64,000 bases of DNA from Yponomeuta sedellus (taxonomy: Eukaryota > Arthropoda > Insecta > Lepidoptera > Yponomeutidae). Shown here piece by piece: positions 24,496-33,677 of this stretch (positions are counted from its first letter, which is position 1; the number at the start of each line of letters is the position of its first letter). Where the stretch lies: NCBI GenBank assembly GCA_934045075.1, contig OW203726.1, positions 6,209,535-6,273,534 of the forward strand. The letters run 5' to 3'. The translations under genes were made by a program, and so were the position numbers. The notes beneath the pieces are model-generated. The model was not told the origin of the DNA. It saw only the letters and a program-made list of their open reading frames with translations, and did not search any database.

Positions 24496-24775
24496 ATGAG
24501 GATGGCTGAGGACAAAGGGATTAGCATGCTGAAGTGGCAGTGGGCCGGCCATATCACCCGAAGAACTGATAACCGATGGGGTAGAAGTGTTCTTGAGTGG
24601 AGACCGCGGATCGGTAAACGTAGTGTAGGACGTCCTCAGACTCGGTGGAGCGATGATCTTCGCAGGGCGGCTGGCAAAAGCTTGATGAGTGTAGCCGAGG
24701 ACCGTGCTCAGTGGCGTGCAATGGGAGAGGCCTATGTCCAGCAGTGGACAAGGCCGATGATGAGGACATAGGTGA
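24496..24775 (+). pseudogene. RTE-like LINE ORF2 C-terminus
   Basis: A 91-codon open frame begins within the element: LKWQWAGHITRRTDNRWG, VLEWRPRIGKRSVGRPQTRW, SDDLRRAAGKSLMSVAEDRA and QWRAMGEAYVQQWT. These are the conserved C-terminal blocks following the reverse transcriptase of RTE-type LINEs (the proteins often mislabelled craniofacial development protein 2-like in insects). The RT and endonuclease domains are missing, so it is a 5'-truncated copy; the surviving frame is intact and therefore fairly young. Confidence 0.75.
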
Positions 24776-24859
24776 GGTTGCGTGCCTTGGAGGAAACCAG
24801 TTTGTGAAGTGAAGTTCGAGATTTTTTTTCTAGGCAGTGTCTGTCATTAGGTATTTTTT

Positions 24860-24998
24860 TAATTAGCCGATTCAGTGTCCCACTGCTGGGCAAAGGCCTC
24901 CTATTTAGCTCTCCACTCCAGGTCACCCGCCATTTCCTGCAACATTGGCAGAAAGTTCGTGAGGTCGTCCTGCCATCTCCGCCTCGGTTAGCCACGTT
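24860..24998 (-). pseudogene. LINE ORF2 C-terminal fragment, opposite strand
   Basis: On the minus strand: PRRRWQDDLTNFLPMLQEMA, GDLEWRAK, a stop in place of glycine, then EAFAQQWDTESA. Same domain end as 848-965. It lies tail-to-tail with the plus-strand copy ending at 24775. Confidence 0.6.
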
Positions 24999-24999
24999 T

Positions 25000-26336
25000 G
25001 CGGTATTACAGAAGTTAAGTCATTATAAAAAATAATCTCACTACTTTATCCGTCTCTATTATATGTCACTGTGTCGTAATAATAATATCCATCCAAACTT
25101 CGTTAATCTATCTTAATTACTATAGCCGACGGAAATATCTACAACCTTGTTTTTTGCCAGACTCGCGATTTCATGTCGCTATAGTAAGAATCGTGCGGTC
25201 TGTCTGTCTGTCGCAGCTGGCAGTATTGTTTTCGCAAGATGGCAGCGTATAGCAAAATTGTCCGGTGCACTCGCAAGGCCGAAAACCTTCAACAAAACTT
25301 AAGTACTGCCGCCGTTTACCCAAAGGAATCTCGTCTCTATTTTTTTAGTATTACGGTCTCAGAGGATTGCCTCTGCGAGCTGTGTACAGTTAAAAATATT
25401 GCGTCTAATGCCGTTACCCGTGACGACTATTGAAATATTAGCGTTATGGAGAAATTTGCAATAATTGTGTTTTGTTTCTTTGCCTTCTATTATATTCTGG
25501 CTGTGCTGTAACAGGGGATTTATGCCTCGCGATGATGTTGGTCATGTTATGTAAGTTAAAATAACTTGTGTACTTAGTTTAACGACGCTAGCTTAGAGTA
25601 ATATGCGTGATTTGATTCTAAATGGTTATTTACGTACGACTATTGTTGTTTTGAGATAGACGGAGATTCATTATGACTAGAAAACGGGAAGCACTGGGTA
25701 ACCCAATGGAATCGATGATTATTTTCCAATATTTATTCATATTCATTTATTGCACCGTCATGTGTTATTTATTATTCGTTTCGTTATTTAAAGAGTAAGT
25801 AATGTCACCCTGTAAGCGCACTACAATAAAATAGAAACATTGTATTCAAACATAATCTTTATCTTTTATATTGTTTGAATTTCGGGTAATAACTAAGTTT
25901 GTAGCGATTTTGTAATATTTGTAAGTTAGAAATGTAAATAAAGATTTTTTTTTAAATACTAATTTTAAATTATTAACTTAATTTGAAATCTTTTTGTCAT
26001 GCATTATAGATTATATAACATTATTCTTAGATTATTATTTACATTTAGGCAAATACAAGACTTAAATCAGAATACAATATTTATATTATCCTCTGTCATG
26101 TATTTTTTAAATCCCTCGAAGAACTCTTGTAGTGTATATTTCCATATTTGGACTACTTTGGATAGGAATCGCTCGGAAGAAACGCCACAAGCGGTAGTCA
26201 TGGGACGCGCACCCATCCTGTACCTGACCGCGCCTGTTGTTGCTTAACTCAAGTGATTGATTCCAATCACTCGGTCCGACTAGGCCACGAGCGCTTGTGT
26301 CGTATGAGAGTTAATAATATTACTTTTCTGTTTCAG
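25000..26336. other. Non-coding stretch upstream of the host exon
   Basis: Contains a moderately GC-rich patch at 25190-25440 with a (TCTG)4 run and a 64-codon ORF (25239-25433, good start context aagATGg) that I could not recognise. The rest is AT-rich. Probably intron or promoter-proximal DNA of the gene at 26337. Confidence 0.35.
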
Positions 26337-26504
26337 AACATGCCGCCCCCGCCGCCCGCGTGGTGAGCCGGCATGAGCGGCCGCGCGCCGGGCGGGCAGC
26401 GCTGCCAGCTGATCCTGCAGCGCTGCCTCGCGATCCAACTAGCGAAGCCCGGCAACGCGCCCGAAGACTTCTGGATGTACGACAGCGGTTATCTGCTGTT
26501 TCAG
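26337..26504 (+). CDS. First coding exon of an unidentified host gene
   Basis: A good splice acceptor (ttacttttctgtttcag, ending 26336) precedes a short 5' untranslated part with an in-frame TGA, then ATG at 26373 and exactly 44 codons to a strong donor CAG|gtaagc at 26505 (phase 0). The exon is GC-rich, unlike its flanks, with codon third positions mostly G or C. Translated features: Arg/Gly-rich start (residues 3-10), LILQRCLAIQL at 13-23, P26, W34, then GYLLFQ at 39-44. The spacing L-LQ-CL...L...P.......W....G matches my memory of the N-terminus of vertebrate D-aminoacyl-tRNA deacylase 2 (DTD2/ATD), where a VCF segment would follow in the next exon. The catalytic regions would lie downstream and no further exon was found in the window, so identity stays open. 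The exon call is firm; the gene name is not. Confidence 0.6.
26340..26366 (+). promoter_or_regulatory. 8-codon upstream ORF
   Basis: ATG at 26340 reads MPPPPPAW then TGA, ending 6 nt before the main start codon at 26373. If the exon is the first coding exon, ribosomes would meet this short proline-rich frame first, which could lower translation of the main frame. Its start is 4 nt after the splice acceptor. Confidence 0.4.
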
Positions 26505-26734
26505 GTAAGCGCTGTTCTCGAACGATGGTGCTAAGTGTTATGGCATATGGTTTTCCCGTCTCTAATACCGTTTCATACAATTACAGTGCTTAGTTCATTA
26601 TAAAAAATTGATTTACGTTGCGTAGCCAGTGGCCAATTAGTACAATTAGTCATCCTTCTTGTTAATTTGAGGATTAATCGGCTGTGCAATGTACATCGAA
26701 TTGACATAGTGAAGGTAAGATAAGATAAAGATAA

Positions 26735-27040
26735 ATTCGAGAGGCCGTGGATTCGAATCTCATTCCCCGATCATTTACTTACCAATGACTTTGTTTTTTT
26801 ACTTACGTACATTAGTAAAATTTTAGTAGCAAAACCACTTGCTAAATGTGAAGGAAGACACTGTGAGGAAAACCTGAGTGTCTGAGATGTTTACATTCGC
26901 TTGAAATTGCCAATCCGCGGTGAGTACGTGTGATTATTAACCTCATCCTCTTTCTTATTTATTTTTTTATTTTATTTTTGTCTTAGAGAGAAGGGCTGTA
27001 CTCTACAGTGGGACTCTTATAGGCTACATTACAAAACATA
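26735..27040 (+). repeat. SINE S1a, in the intron after the exon
   Basis: Head remnant gaggccgtggattcgaatct, then accaatgactttgtt, a body with gtgaggaaaacctgagtgtc and tgaaattgccaatccgcggt, and the end agggctgtactctacagtgg/gactcttataggctac. This is the cleanest copy of the S1a 3' end. A (t)-rich insertion splits it near 26950-26985. Confidence 0.65.
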
Positions 27041-30000
27041 AATTTTCATGAAACAGGGTCACGTCACGTTACATCACGTCCGCTAACAAAGTTTTGACGA
27101 TTGTTAGTTGTTTTTTATGCGCTTCGATTAAGTGACTAATGCAAACAGTTCTGAAAAATTCAGGCAACTGGAAAATATGTACACATTCAAATATTGACTC
27201 AATACCTATTGGAGATTTCTATGTGCAACCCATTCATAGCAGAGAGTTCTTGCGCGTAGGTTCACAACAAGCACGACTCATCTGAATAGGCGAAATACGA
27301 CTCCATTAATCTTAATTTAAGGAATGAGTTCGAACTTTCTATTTTTATTTTTATTAATCATGCATAAAGGGCCCGAAACAGTAAAATGCCAAACGTAACA
27401 TAAGAGTTTTATGATTCCAATACGGCCTCGGGCTCTAGCGTAACAAATATAACAGTTGTCAAACACACATCAAACCCCGGAAGATATGAGTTAACAACGA
27501 TGCATAACAAAATGTTACTTTTATTGCTACAGTCATCAAAAACCCTTTACGACCTCTCAATTATACCTATCGCTTGCCTTTGGGCGAAAAATGCATAATC
27601 AACGACTTACACTTAAACAACATCACTTTAAAAGATATTATCACTTTCTGCCTTACATAACATAATCGAGATTTTTTTTCTCTTAATTGCTTTATCTTAT
27701 TTGGCTTTGCATTATTAGACATCGAGAATAAACGACCAGTAACAATGTGTGGCTCTCACGCAATTCTCCGCGGAGGAAAGCGGTAAAACTTTATCGTGGA
27801 ATCTCGAGATAGGGCTTCGACGACAATGCCAAAGGTAAACCCTCACAATACATCATTAGACACGTCCGCTTTGCACTCGAAAGTGTGACAAATTAATCTC
27901 ATAAAAGAACAATGGTACAGAATTATCAAAATAAGTTCTCATACCATTTGAAGCGATTGAGATAGCGTTGAAATTCCTCAATGGAATCGTTACGTTAGTG
28001 CCTGTTATTGGTGACATAAATATAAATCAAATAGTTTACAATACCGTAAAAAATCATAAGAATAGAAAACAAAGCCTTGTCCTTGTTTCAAGAAAGCGGC
28101 GCCGATTCTAGTGATGTAATTATAATTTATTTAATCGATATAGCCGACTGATTAATTTATTGAGAAATCATATTTGCAACCTTGAGGTGTTGTGTTTATC
28201 TTAAAATCCATTAGTAATTCGAGATACCTACTTAATGGATTGAATATGTTTGTGCTTTCATTCATCTGTAATACCTACACCTACTATTAGTTAAGATAAA
28301 TATTGGGAAAGATTTAAAAGCTTACTTCTCAACACACTTCGTAAAATGGCAAACTAAAAGTAAATGCATAAAGAACATACTAGGTAATATCCAGAATTTA
28401 ATCTCCCTATCTCCCGTCTATTTAAGTGGATAATAAAGCCTTTCCAACTATCAAGAAGCTGCGTTTATTTTAGCAACAATGTACGACGACGAAAATCCCA
28501 CGGTGGCAAAGGAACGTTCTATTCAGCCGATATGATCTCTAGAGGGAACAGGAAGAGTTCGGTATGTTCCGTTACGAGATCACCGGCTGGATAACAGCGA
28601 CACCGAGCTCGCGACAAACATGTAAAAGCGCGGGATTCCGTCAGTTTGCATTATGCGCAAGTCTACGCGGGAAACGTTGACAGTCCGCTATTTTATTTAG
28701 AAAAAATCTATCTACCGGTGCCTGAAATGAGTAATGACAGTTTGGGTACTTAATGTCATCAGTCACTGGGCAAATACTGGCTAGAAATAACAAAAAATCT
28801 TTGCTTTTTGTCTTTTTAAAATTGCGAAATTAATTCTGTTAGTTGCTACTCTGAGAATGAAAACTCTTTGGAATCAATATAGACCAAGATATTTTTCTAT
28901 CCTTTGAAACGTGTTATTCCATTAGCTTCTGTCAGATTATGCCAAGTTGGCTACGCTAAGTCTTGTATAGGTAATGAAAAGAAAGAATTTCCAGTGCTTG
29001 TTTGCTTCTTATGCTAAATGAGCGCTGTCATTAAAATTGTTTAACGAGTGTATAATGTATGACACCAGCTCAGCTATTGAAGGTTTTCAAAAGATTGTTT
29101 TACAAAAACATCACCTGTGCTACTTCGAAGCTGTGTTTTTTGTATTGGCATGCGTAAAAATTGTTTCGGTCAGCGTCTGGTAACGTAACATTTCATGCGA
29201 CAGAAAATTTGCAATTGTTTTCATAAATGCCACATACAATTTTTTTCTAGGTTATGGAATACATTTTAAAATTCTTGATAACAAAAAGCATTTGAAATTT
29301 GTTTATTTAGCAGTATTATGCGAGAGGGAATGGCTGCGGCAATTAATTGTGAAATATGTGAATTAAAATAAAAAAAATGTCCTGGCTGGATATAAAATTT
29401 TAAAAAACTTTATCGACTTACATCCCAATTAATTTAAAATATTCACCGATATATTATTATGTTTTTAAATTATTTTTTTTAGTTAACAAGAGCTTGTTGA
29501 TTTGACGGAAAATATCTCGAGAGAGAAAATGGCTGTGGCGATTTTTTGCCAGAATAATGAATAAAATAACCCTGGCTGGAGATAACATTAAAAGAAAACG
29601 TCATTCTTCCTTGAAAATAAAAGAAAAAAGAAGCAACCAGACAGTTGTAAATAGAAAATAGTGTACCTATTCACTTATTTGGTAGAATTAATTTTATTAT
29701 ACTGGCAGTGTTGATGGAGCAATCGAATTAGGGCTACATCCAGCTCCGCATCTAAAACGTCGCGGTCATGACCATAAATCAGTTAATTCCAAACAGGGTC
29801 TATTTCGTTCAATTGGCCTACCGCCTTCGCTTGAACTAAATCGGTTAAATGGCATATTGATAGCATGAAATGAACCTCTACTGTGAGTGCATGTATGAAA
29901 TGCAATCTAGTTAATTTATGCGTGAGCTTGCAGAATCTGTCCATTGAACTGTCGTAATAGAATATAGAACGATTTTATTCCTGTGGGTCGGTTTGTCTAA

Positions 30001-30099
30001 TTTCTATGTGTTTCAAGATGAGTCGACTCTAGCGGTCACTATGTACGTACCTAAACCTCAAAAAAATTAAAAGTGACTACCCACAATAATTCGACCCAA
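27041..30099. other. Long AT-rich non-coding stretch
   Basis: Three kilobases without a supported gene or complete repeat. Two similar AT-rich blocks (around 29330-29400 and 29520-29590, both with gcgagagg/gagagaaaatggctg, aatgtcctggctgga/aataaccctggctggagata) look like a diverged direct repeat about 195 bp apart. A GC-richer patch at 28490-28680 is unrecognised. Consistent with an intron of the gene at 26337. Confidence 0.4.
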
Positions 30100-30312
30100 T
30101 TCTTCCCGCGGGTGTCGTAAAAGGCGACTAAAGGACACAAACCGGGGGGTGGGCAGCAACGCCCCCTGCAGTCTAATTTAACCGAACTGCGATCCCCAAC
30201 CCGCATGCCCAGCGTGGGTATTATGTGCATTACCCCCTATGATAGCACAACGTGGCGCTATTTAGGGGAGAGCTATGTCCAGCAGTGGACTAGTATAGCC
30301 TGACGACGACGA
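30100..30312 (+). repeat. RTE-derived composite repeat with GAC tail
   Basis: Landmarks are cccgcgggtgtcgtaaaagg, accggggggtgggcagcaac, gatccccaacccgcatgccc, ccctatgatagcacaacgtg and the RTE-type end gctatgtccagcagtggact, then tagtatagcctgacgacgacga. A second copy lies at 55325-55503. A non-coding 5' part fused to a LINE 3' end is the usual structure of a LINE-dependent SINE. Confidence 0.6.
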
Positions 30313-30334
30313 CCCACAATAATTGACTGTACTC

Positions 30335-30400
30335 GCCACTTTAGTCTACCCGAGACCACGGCAACTGTAACGGTGCCGAAACGTCGGGAAATAAGGTAAT
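30335..30400 (+). repeat. Fragment with accacggcac/cgaaacgtcgg motif
   Basis: Contains cccgagaccacggcaactgt then aacggtgccgaaacgtcggg. The same motif pair forms the arms of the foldback element at 43388-43869, so this is a related solo fragment. Confidence 0.45.
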
Positions 30401-30720
30401 TACGTTTTATCTAAAAAATAATCGTGACCCGTTTAATATATAACTAAATAGAGTTATTCAATTAGTTTCAGTAGTGGTAATTAATCATAATCAAATGTAG
30501 GCCTGAGCTTCGGACAACAGAGAGCAGACGCTTGCTGATCTCGGGGTGAGGTGATTATATAATTTCAAAATTGGATACCTATTTGTATTGTCTTAGTACG
30601 TAATTCCTTTCTTTTTCAATTACGCGCGTTGGTCATAGGTTACGGCTAATTGTACATTTAAAATTGCATTTCAAGTATTTGGCTGAGGGGTTAACATAAC
30701 ATAACATTTACATGCAAGTA

Positions 30721-31278
30721 CAGGGGTCGGCACTCGAAGTGTTACTAAAAATTTTTACTGTTCAGCAATTTGTGAACAAACAAAATGATCGCGTATGGTT
30801 AAAGTGTAAATCAAAAGACGTGTTCGGTAGAAACCATTGGACGTTTCAGCAAGACTCGGCACCATCCCACAAAGCCCGTGAAACCCAAATTTTTTTGCAA
30901 GAAAAAGTTCCGAGCTTCATTTCTTCGCAACAATGGCCACCATATTCGCCGGACTTAAACCCAATGGATTTTTCCATATGGTCAATTCTAGAGGCCAAAG
31001 TGTCAGCAAAAAAATATGCAGACAGTCGACGCCTTAAAGATTGCTCTTCGCCGAGAATGGAACAAAATATCAGCAGACCACATTCGTGCAGCGTGTGAAG
31101 CCTTCTCGGACAAACTCGATGCTGTTATCCGCGCTAAAGGTGGCCACATCGACCAATAACTTTTTCTTTTTAATTTTAAATGTTTTTTTTCTTTATATTG
31201 AAGTTTATAAATAAAAAGAAACAACATTGTCAAAATTACAGCATTTTGAATTGGTAACACTTCGAGTGCCGACCCCTG
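30721..31278 (+). mobile_element. Mariner-like element, DD37D type, internally deleted
   Basis: Both ends carry the same 25-bp perfect terminal inverted repeat (caggggtcggcactcgaagt, plus five more bases), flanked by TA dinucleotides at 30719-30720 and 31279-31280, the Tc1/mariner hallmark. At 558 bp the element is less than half the usual 1.2-1.3 kb. The left end runs straight from the TIR into the middle of a transposase reading frame, so the N-terminal DNA-binding part has been deleted. Confidence 0.85.
30766..31159 (+). pseudogene. Truncated, frameshifted mariner transposase (DD37D)
   Basis: The transposase catalyses cut-and-paste transposition into TA sites. Seen here: HWTFQQDSAPSHKA (second catalytic Asp in QDSAP) and PPYSPDLNPMDFSIW (third catalytic Asp in MDF). 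I count 37 residues between the two aspartates, which is the DD37D signature described for the maT group of mariners, common in Lepidoptera. After about residue SRRLK the original frame stops making sense. The correct C-terminus, reading ALKIALRREWNKISADHIRA, then SDKLDAVIRAKGGHIDQ and stop, is in the next frame, so there is a frameshift near 31020. The first Asp and the N-terminal helix-turn-helix are absent. It cannot supply activity but could be moved by a full relative. Confidence 0.75.
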
Positions 31279-31599
31279 TACATACATTGCTTCTGGCTCC
31301 ACACTAGGATACCCTGTGTCGTGGGAACCAGAAACAGCGACATCACAAACATTTAAACATCCAAGACCTGGGGTTTTTTGTCCGCAGCCGGGGTTCGAAC
31401 ACGGATCCTCTTGAATGGGAGGCCAATGCGTTACCGCTGCGCCACAGGGTTGTGTAATGTACGTTACTAAATGAGACTCCTTAAGCTCCTCCTGGCTTTT
31501 TCCAAGGATTAAGTCAATTTAGCTGATAAGAATTAAACATTTTGTATACTAACTTGTGTTCACTACCTACCTTCTTCGTCTTTCAATCCTGTCCATCCC

Positions 31600-31850
31600 A
31601 AAGTTGACTGAAAGAGATTTTTTGGCGATATGGCCGCTGTGTACTATTAAGAGCTGGATATTATCTCTGAAAAATACTAGTGTACCCTATCTATCAGGAT
31701 GATGTAAGTGCTAGGCATGTCTACTCCATCTCTTAATACGTCCTAGGTACTAAAGCGTCTGAGTGGTAATTTTACGTAACTAGTGATTAGTAGGTGTACA
31801 AATCATCTACCTTAGATGTAAAAGGTCTACAGTGAATACTGAAACCATAC
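31600..31850 (+). repeat. Decayed SINE S1b / Bm1-like fragment
   Basis: Starts with caaagttgactgaaagagat (a LINE/SINE block also seen inverted at 41775-41830), then ctatcaggatgatgtaagtg, ctaggcatgtctactccatc, actaaagcgtctgagtggta and aaatcatctaccttagatgt, an eroded version of the S1b body at 32745-32900. Confidence 0.5.
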
Positions 31851-32510
31851 ACATTTTATAAACATCTATTACAAATTATATTAGAAATCACCTGAAGACA
31901 TCAAAATATTAAAATCGACCTGGATACGTCCATATTTTAGTTTACCCAGTTTCTCATAATTTTAATATTTACCATTTTCAAATTTTTACGTACGATTACG
32001 ACACGAATTCACTTAATTCATATCGAAAAATGTTCTTTCTCTCCAAATTCAATACATTAAATCAACCTTACTTAAAAAGCATTCTAAAGTTTCTTTGTAA
32101 ACAAAAATAATTGGCATCAAAACGAAGATACAATTACGCAATAGGTTTGAATTTTAATTAGATGCATCGTTCATCATTCATTCTTAAGCCTTCGACCTTT
32201 GATTCAATAAATACCTGTAGACCAAACAAGGCACCTCCCACAATCGAAGACCTTAGATAATGGAGATAAGAGTTATTATCGCTTGTCAGATTTATAGATT
32301 AGAGTCTATGTATGGCCAGGAACTAAATAGAGCTGATAAGTCTGGCCATTTAAGTAAAAGTCAAGCTAGTTAGGAGTAAGAATTGTTATTTTATTGAAAG
32401 AAAGGTAGTGAAATAGACAAAAAGCTTTGGCTTCAGGCGTTAGTTAACTTTAATGATATAGCTAACTACCTATGCGAAATTTCTCATCATAAATAGATAG
32501 AGACCACTAA
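31851..32510. other. AT-rich non-coding stretch, nothing recognised
   Basis: No ORF above background, RNA gene or repeat recognised. Confidence 0.4.
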
Positions 32511-32950
32511 TTAGGCGAGCGGTGGTAACTCAGTGGGTAGAACCATGGACTCGCAAGCGAGAGCCCCAGGTTCTATCCCCAGTGCGGGCATGTACCAATG
32601 ACTCTGTTTGATTTAAAAGTTACGTACATTTGCGAATTTGTAGTCGCAATACCACACGCTAACGGTGAAGGAAAACATCGTGAGGAAACCCGCGGCTTGG
32701 TTGGCTCCGCACGTATTGACTAGTCTTTCATGTGGGCTAGGCCGACTAAGCTGTCAGGATAGTATAGGTGCTGGGCAAGCCTACACCATCTATAAAACCA
32801 TGTCCCAGGCACTACAGCGTCGGAGTGGTCCCTTCACCCATCTAGTGTGAGTGAAGATGCCACTGGACGCTGTATAAATCATGTCATTAAGTAGATGCAA
32901 AAGGCCAATATTATTATACTTATTAGGCATAAACAGTAATTTAAGTATTT
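32511..32950 (+). repeat. SINE S1b, full length with tRNA-like head
   Basis: The head gcgagcggtggtaactcagt/gggtagaaccatggactcgc and B-box aggttctatccccagtgcgg is followed by accaatgactctgtttgat, cgtgaggaaacccgcggctt and the same body as 9170-9490, to aggccaatattattatactt. The BEL/Pao element starts directly at its 3' end, so the retrotransposon landed in or next to the SINE tail. Confidence 0.7.
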
Positions 32951-32951
32951 T

Positions 32952-33596
32952 ACAAATGGCGGCGCGGTTACAAAAATGTGAATTATTAGTGGACTGTATG
33001 CGGTTAATTTATATTTGAAAAAGTGGAGCTGAACCCTGGGGTGAGGATAGGGCTGCCGCGGTTGAGGTCGGGATAGAAAGACAGCCCTGGAAGGAAAAGA
33101 AACACACTGACCTTTGGCTTCACTTGGCGGCAGTTGCGTATTCGAAAAGAAGGCGGACCCGGCCAGCTGGATAACCTCAGCTGGTGGCGATGGGAGTCCA
33201 AAACTGCTAATGGCACTGGTGCAGGCACAGTTCATAAGCTGTTACAGTTATTGTTACACGATTCACTTTCGGTTGTCTTAGCCAAAATTAATAAATTGCG
33301 TCAGAAAAAATGTCTGCAGCGGGCGCGGGTACAGGGAATTCAAAAGTCACAAGAAAAAATCCACAGCGCCTCTGGTGGCGGGTTTAGGAAGCTTCTCGCC
33401 AGCGCGATCTTCGTGCATCTCGCTCGCGCACATATTGTAGGCGTGTGTGTGGGAAAAGGATACAAATGTGGGCAGGAAGTTGGGTATCAGCTCCCTACCA
33501 TAGTAAACAATATTACTTTTTTAAACGATACATATGGAAATAAAGAAACGCGGGAAGATTTGAATTATCTATTACATTTCTCTAACGGCGCAACCA
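32952..33596 (-). repeat. 3' LTR of the BEL/Pao element
   Basis: Minus-strand LTR starts TGGTTGCGCC at 33596 and ends GCCATTTGT at 32952 (or ..GCCA at 32957). It matches 39589-40231 base for base by eye, except gatacatatgg here against gatatatgg there. The ORFs that lie inside (32879-33235, 33004-33228, 33134-33688) are chance frames. Confidence 0.9.
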
Positions 33597-33607
33597 TTCC
33601 CCCCCGG
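33597..33607 (-). other. Polypurine tract of the BEL/Pao element
   Basis: On the minus strand CCGGGGGGGAA lies immediately before the 3' LTR start TGGTTGCG. Such a purine run primes plus-strand DNA synthesis during reverse transcription. Confidence 0.75.
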
Positions 33608-33677
33608 CTTGAAGGAACGCCTTCAAAAAAAATAGTTGACTATGCTAAACTTAACCTAAGACGCGACTATCATAAAA

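Larger units (their letters stand above)
30692..31450 (-). repeat. SINE S2 (minus), split by a mariner
   Basis: The right part (31279-31450) carries the inverted S2 body (cattgcttctggctccacac, gaaacagcgacatcacaaac, catccaagacctgg) and the inverted tRNA-like head with B-box gccggggttcgaacacgg. The left part (30692-30720, ttaacataacataacattta) is its 3' end. The two join seamlessly across the TA target of the mariner. Confidence 0.7.

Noticed and set aside
25239..25433. 64-codon ORF with good start context
   Set aside because: No recognised motif and no splice sites; kept only as part of the region upstream of the host exon.
26320..26580. Minus-strand and alternative-frame ORFs over the host exon (Arg/Ala-rich)
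   Set aside because: Shadows of the GC-rich exon; they ignore the clear splice signals on the plus strand.
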